From Sphingobacterium sp. SRCM116780 (GTDB taxonomy: Bacteria; Bacteroidota; Bacteroidia; Sphingobacteriales; Sphingobacteriaceae), in assembly GCF_021442025.1 (NCBI RefSeq), contig NZ_CP090446.1:4154001-4218000 (forward strand): DNA of 64,000 bases, in the 5' to 3' direction. The position numbers and the translations under genes are program-made. Within the stretch, counting starts at the first letter, position 1. Each line of letters opens with the position of its first letter. Shown piece by piece: positions 59,749 through 64,000 of this stretch. The notes beneath the pieces are model-generated. The model saw nothing but the letters and a program-made list of their open reading frames with translations. It ran no database searches and was not told the DNA's origin.

Positions 59749-61629
59749 TTAGTTTTTACCAAACTTTTCTAAAAGTTCTTGTAAAGTTATTGTGATTAAT
59801 ATGGGTTTACCAAATATAGAAACATTTGGAGATTCGCAAGCAAAAAGTTGATCGATTAGTTCAGCGATTGCATTGTTGTCTAACGGTGTGCCAGGTTTAA
59901 TGGCAGCATTACGGGCTAAGCTTTTAGCTAAATTCTCTCGCTTTTCTATCTTGAACTCCGTTTGATTATTTTTATAATCTTCTAATATCTGTTCAATAAT
60001 TTTTCGTTCATCAATCCCTGTCCCTAAGTCTGCAGGAACACCATCGATGATATAGCTGTTTTTGCCAAATGATCGAATTTGAAATCCTAAACTTTGAATA
60101 TCTTCTAAAAGATCTTGCATCAATTCATTGTCTGCAGAGCTTAAATCAATGCTTTGTGGAAATAAACTCTGCTGACTTAATCCTTTATGTTGATCAAGTT
60201 GTAATTTAAATTGTTCAAATAAGATGCGTTCGTGTGCTGCTTGTTGGTCGATCAGCATCACCCCAGAGTGAATCTGGGAAATAATAAAGCGATTGTGAAT
60301 TTGAAAAAACTGCTTCGTTGTTGCTTGGCTATTTACCCCTTGTATCTGACGAACGGGCTCATCTTGTTGTTCATGTTTGATCAGCGGCAATTGCAAGGAT
60401 TCATCTTGTTCTGTAATCTGATATAAGGTATCCCAGTTTTGAGGAATAGCGGATTTTCTTTCAAAACCTGCCATATAATTATCCGACCGTGAAAACGTGT
60501 TTTTCGTCGCTTGATCAGGTTCAAACGGATTGAAATCAGGATTAAAACTTACTGTTGGTACAATGATTTCGTCCAATGGTTTTGGCGTAATCATATTAGA
60601 AAAGCCTGTTTCCTGCTCAAAATCAAGTGATGGAGCGATGTTATAACGACCTAATGATCTTTTAACTGCAGATCGAATGATAGCATAAATTGCTTTTTCA
60701 TCTTCATATTTGATTTCCGTTTTGGTTGGATGTACATTGATATCGATTTTGGAAGGATCGATATCGATGAAGAGCACATACAATGGAAATGTTTCTGCAG
60801 CAAGAATATCCTCAAAGGCATTCATAACTGCATGATTCAAATAATGATCTCTGATAAACCGTTTGTTAACAAAGAAAAATTGCTCACCACGTGTTTTCTT
60901 TGCAAATTGAGGTTTTCCAACAAATCCATGTACGTTAATGATTGAAGTGTCTTCTTCTACAGGTACGAGACGCTGATTGTAGGTGTTGCCAAAAAGGTGG
61001 ACAATACGTTGTTTCAATGTCTCTGCAGGTAAATGAAACATTTCATTGCCGTCGCTATGTAAGGTCAAAAAGATTTCAGGATTCGCTAATGCGATTCGTT
61101 GAAATTCTTCAATAATATGACGCATCTCGACCGAGTTACTTTTTAAAAAGTTACGGCGTGCAGGTATATTGTAAAAGAGATTTTTTATAGAAATATTGGT
61201 GCCAGCAGCTACTGCTTCTGGCGATTGATGGATGATTTTAGAACCTTCTATCTCGACGACAGTCCCCAACTCATCTTCAATGCGACGTGTCTTTAATTCT
61301 ACATGTGCAATGGCGGCGATAGAAGCCATCGCTTCTCCACGAAATCCCATTGTGCGAATGGCATACAAGTCTTCTGCTTTACGAATTTTGGACGTAGCAT
61401 GTCGTTCAAAACAAAGACGTGCATCTGTTACGCTCATTCCACAACCATTATCAATCACTTGAATTAATGATTTTCCAGCATCTCTGATGATCAATTGTAT
61501 CTTGTCAGCCCCAGCATCAATAGCATTTTCAATCAATTCTTTGATTGCAGAAGCTGGTCTTTGTACGACTTCCCCCGCTGCAATTTGATTAGCAACATTA
61601 TCTGGTAGCAATTGAATAATATCCGACAT
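59749..61629 (-). CDS. mutL: DNA mismatch repair protein MutL
   Basis: A 626-residue MutL. The GHKL ATPase domain has ELIENAIDAGADKIQL, DNGCGM and GFRGEAMASIAAI. The C-terminal domain carries LIDQQAAHERILFEQF, a variant (H to Q) of the DQHA(X)2E(X)4E motif of MutL endonucleases. Two other metal-site elements, the Cys-containing ACxxxI and CPHGRP, read ARNAAIKPG and SIFGKP, so nuclease activity is doubtful. It coordinates MutS with downstream repair steps. First gene of a unit with two rhomboids and an EEP protein. Confidence 0.95.
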   Translation of the reverse strand: MSDIIQLLPDNVANQIAAGEVVQRPASAIKELIENAIDAGADKIQLIIRDAGKSLIQVIDNGCGMSVTDARLCFERHATSKIRKAEDLYAIRTMGFRGEAMASIAAIAHVELKTRRIEDELGTVVEIEGSKIIHQSPEAVAAGTNISIKNLFYNIPARRNFLKSNSVEMRHIIEEFQRIALANPEIFLTLHSDGNEMFHLPAETLKQRIVHLFGNTYNQRLVPVEEDTSIINVHGFVGKPQFAKKTRGEQFFFVNKRFIRDHYLNHAVMNAFEDILAAETFPLYVLFIDIDPSKIDINVHPTKTEIKYEDEKAIYAIIRSAVKRSLGRYNIAPSLDFEQETGFSNMITPKPLDEIIVPTVSFNPDFNPFEPDQATKNTFSRSDNYMAGFERKSAIPQNWDTLYQITEQDESLQLPLIKHEQQDEPVRQIQGVNSQATTKQFFQIHNRFIISQIHSGVMLIDQQAAHERILFEQFKLQLDQHKGLSQQSLFPQSIDLSSADNELMQDLLEDIQSLGFQIRSFGKNSYIIDGVPADLGTGIDERKIIEQILEDYKNNQTEFKIEKRENLAKSLARNAAIKPGTPLDNNAIAELIDQLFACESPNVSIFGKPILITITLQELLEKFGKN

Positions 61630-61806
61630 ATACGGCGAAGTTACGAAATTAATGAGGAATGATTTTAATCCGTTAGAAACTTATGGTATAAAATTACAGT
61701 GATTTGAACTTCTTACTTTTATTTTGATTTTGGATAGCTAAACAAAATAAGATCGCTATTGATGATAGAGAATACGACTAGGTTCAAACTAATTTAGTAT
61801 TGCAAA

Positions 61807-61851
61807 AAGCGGAAAGATTTGTTCATGTGTTGAAAACAAATCTTTCCGCTT
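61807..61851. terminator. Terminator of uvrA
   Basis: A 17-bp perfect stem: 61807-61823 with 61835-61851 (core AAGCGGAAAG and its complement). A T run follows on the minus strand. Confidence 0.85.
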
Positions 61852-61891
61852 GATCACGATCTCGGTACGCTATACTTGCTTGCTACCAACC

Positions 61892-64000
61892 CTACATTTC
61901 TATTTTTAAGAAACGAGCAGTTTCACTTTCTTTATTTTTGATCAGATCTTCTGGTGTTCCTGAAAATAATATTTTTCCACCTTCTTTTCCACCCTCTGGA
62001 CCGATATCAATCACCCAATCTGCACATTTAATGACATCTAAGTTGTGCTCAATAATTAAGATTGTATTTCCTCGGTCGACTAATCGATTGATCACATCCA
62101 TGAGAACATGTACATCTTCAAAGTGTAAACCTGTTGTGGGTTCGTCTAAAATGTAAAACGTATTCCCGGTATCCTTTTTCGATAATTCGGTGGCTAGTTT
62201 AATCCGTTGTGCTTCACCTCCTGACAGTGTTGTCGATGATTGCCCTAATGTGATATAACCTAATCCAACATCTTGCAATGTCTTTATTTTACGGTAGATG
62301 GCTGGGATGTTTTCAAAGAAAACAACAGCTTCATCCACACTCATATCCAGCACATCAGAAATGGATTTGCTTCTAAATCGAACTTCTAAGGTCTCTCTAT
62401 TATAGCGTTTGCCATGACACGTTTCGCAAGGAACTTGTACGTCTGGGAGAAAGTTCATCTCGACAACTTTCATTCCTCCGCCCTGACAGGTTTCACAACG
62501 TCCTCCTTTGACATTGAATGAGAATCGCCCTGGCTTATATCCTCTGATTTTTGCTTCTGGCAATTGTACGAACAAGGTTCTGATATCTGAAAATACACCT
62601 GTATAAGTAGAAGGATTGGATCGAGGGGTACGACCGATTGGACTTTGGTCGATCTCGATCACCTTATCAATATGCTCTAACCCTTCAATACTTTTGAAGG
62701 GAAGGGGTGTTGCTTTTGCCCGGAAAAAATATTTATTCAGAATTGGATACAATGTTCCTGTGATTAAACTGGATTTTCCAGAACCTGAAACACCAGAAAC
62801 TGAAATCAATTTTCCTAGTGGAAAGTCAACAGAAACATTTTTTAAATTATTTCCAGTAGCTCCTTTGAGTGATAATGTCTTTCCGTTTCCTGATCTTCTT
62901 ACCTCTGGTGTGGGTACTGCTTTCTTACCATTTAAGTAAGCTGCCGTTAAAGAATTCGATTTTAAGATATCTTTTGGTGTTCCTTCTGCAACGACTTCAC
63001 CGCCATTGACACCTGCAGCTGGTCCCATATCGATTACGTAGTCGGCATTTAAGATCATGTCTTTATCGTGCTCGACAACCAAAACAGAATTCCCAATGTC
63101 GCGTAAGTTTTTTAGAGAGTTGATCAATCGCTCATTATCGCGTTGATGAAGACCAATACTGGGTTCATCTAAGATGTATAAGACATTGACCAGTTGTGAA
63201 CCTATTTGTGTTGCCAATCGAATACGTTGCGCTTCTCCTCCAGAAAGGCTTTTTGAAGAACGATCGATAGTCAGGTAATTCAGCCCAACATCCAATAGAA
63301 ATCCTAAGCGTGACTGTATTTCTTTTAATATTTCGGTAGCGATGATCTGTTGACGTTCATCTAACGTTGCGTTTACATTTGAAAACCATTCGTATAGGGA
63401 TTTAATATCCATACGCGCAAGTTCATAAATGTTTTTACCTCCAAATTTAAAATGTAGGGATTCTTTTTTTAATCGAGCGCCTGTACAGGTTGGGCAAACA
63501 ATCTTCGAACGAAAATCATCTAAAGAAGCCATATCATCACTTGATTTACCAGATTGGTCTTCTAACATTTTAAAAATACCATCAAATTCAATTCGGTATT
63601 CTCTCGATTCATAGGTACCATAGGAAACGGATACTGAAATGGGTTCTTCGGATCCAAAAAGTAGGATGTCAATCTGCTCTTCTGTTAGTTTTTCCAAAGG
63701 AGTACTCAAAGAGAAATCAAGTTTTTTCGAAACAGCTTTCAATACTTGAAAATTCCAAGTTTCCTTAGCAGGCCCTAAAGGAGCTAAACCACCTTTCAAA
63801 ATACTTAATTTACGGTCTGGTATAACAGTATTTTTATCAATTTCGAAAATATAACCTAAACCATCACATTTTGGACAAGCACCATAAGGGGAATTAAAGG
63901 AGAAGGTATTGGGTTGCGGTTCATCATAAGAAATACCAGATTCGGCATCCATCAAATAGCGGCTGAAGAATTGTTCTTGATTTTCTTGGTTGGCGACTTT
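61892..64000 (-). CDS. uvrA: Excinuclease ABC subunit A, 5' end missing
   Basis: The C-terminal 702 residues of UvrA; the frame runs through the right edge, so roughly the first 240 residues lie outside. A Met shortly inside the window is internal, since the frame stays open upstream. Visible are the first zinc-finger segment GACPKCDGLGY, an ABC signature LSGGEAQRIRLA in both halves, Walker B ILDEPSIGLHQRD and ILDEPTTGLHFED, the second Walker A SGSGKSSL, and the zinc finger CETCQGGGMK/CETCHGKRY. It recognises DNA damage for nucleotide excision repair. Confidence 0.97.
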   Translation of the reverse strand, partial: KVANQENQEQFFSRYLMDAESGISYDEPQPNTFSFNSPYGACPKCDGLGYIFEIDKNTVIPDRKLSILKGGLAPLGPAKETWNFQVLKAVSKKLDFSLSTPLEKLTEEQIDILLFGSEEPISVSVSYGTYESREYRIEFDGIFKMLEDQSGKSSDDMASLDDFRSKIVCPTCTGARLKKESLHFKFGGKNIYELARMDIKSLYEWFSNVNATLDERQQIIATEILKEIQSRLGFLLDVGLNYLTIDRSSKSLSGGEAQRIRLATQIGSQLVNVLYILDEPSIGLHQRDNERLINSLKNLRDIGNSVLVVEHDKDMILNADYVIDMGPAAGVNGGEVVAEGTPKDILKSNSLTAAYLNGKKAVPTPEVRRSGNGKTLSLKGATGNNLKNVSVDFPLGKLISVSGVSGSGKSSLITGTLYPILNKYFFRAKATPLPFKSIEGLEHIDKVIEIDQSPIGRTPRSNPSTYTGVFSDIRTLFVQLPEAKIRGYKPGRFSFNVKGGRCETCQGGGMKVVEMNFLPDVQVPCETCHGKRYNRETLEVRFRSKSISDVLDMSVDEAVVFFENIPAIYRKIKTLQDVGLGYITLGQSSTTLSGGEAQRIKLATELSKKDTGNTFYILDEPTTGLHFEDVHVLMDVINRLVDRGNTILIIEHNLDVIKCADWVIDIGPEGGKEGGKILFSGTPEDLIKNKESETARFLKIEM

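Overview
The window looks like core chromosome of a Bacteroidota member, most likely Sphingobacteriaceae (Sphingobacterium or a close relative). The basis is low GC, a ribosomal protein S16 with a long Ala/Lys/Glu tail, a GLPGLI-family protein paired with an outer-membrane beta-barrel protein, DUF2723, DUF6266, DUF3127 and DUF4197 families, and promoters of the Bacteroidota form TTG-N19-TAnnTTTG. Genus is inferred from family content only. No rRNA, tRNA, CRISPR array, prophage or transposase gene was seen.

Layout. 0-7.5 kb: a JmjC-like cupin protein, then an AddA/AddB-like helicase-nuclease pair on the minus strand. 7.8-14.5 kb: rpsP, rimM, a lipoprotein, a SAM-I riboswitch in front of metF, and a large DUF2723 membrane protein. 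14.5-19 kb (minus): glnS, beta-carbonic anhydrase and a SulP transporter (a probable bicarbonate module) and a small exported protein. 19.3-23.8 kb (plus): HerA-like ATPase, sugar nucleotidyltransferase, a TIGR02117 protein, a zinc-ribbon protein, and a membrane protein/XRE regulator pair with a tandem operator. 24-32 kb: dnaK, a thioredoxin-fold protein, the GLPGLI/beta-barrel pair, a YjbR-like protein and a 2OG-Fe(II) oxygenase.

32.2-38.9 kb holds a fatty-acid beta-oxidation operon: a MarR regulator, then fadN-, fadA- and fadE-like genes in the order of the Bacillus fadNAE operon. Both junctions of this operon carry the same degenerate AGATTTGAGA/ATCTCAAATCT repeat family. At the first junction the repeats form an inverted pair around a four-helix-bundle (S23/IVP family) gene. 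At the second there is an apparently empty pair plus a tandem array of the right-hand repeat ending 7 bp before the fadE start. This is the most unusual structure in the window.

39-47.8 kb: a YeiH-type exporter, a DUF6266 protein, an inverted array of 11-bp repeats, an ECF sigma factor with a membrane protein joining an anti-sigma-like N-terminus to a TonB-C-like domain, a nitroreductase, pepT, DUF4197, and a secreted phosphatase/GDPD pair. 48-55.3 kb: HD hydrolase, THUMP methyltransferase, a DUF3127 protein with an SSB-like acidic tip, an acyltransferase, an MFS exporter, a lipoprotein, fumC and an unknown protein. 55.4-64 kb: an S41 protease, then mutL followed by two rhomboids (one apparently degenerate) and an EEP protein, and the 3' part of uvrA cut by the window edge.
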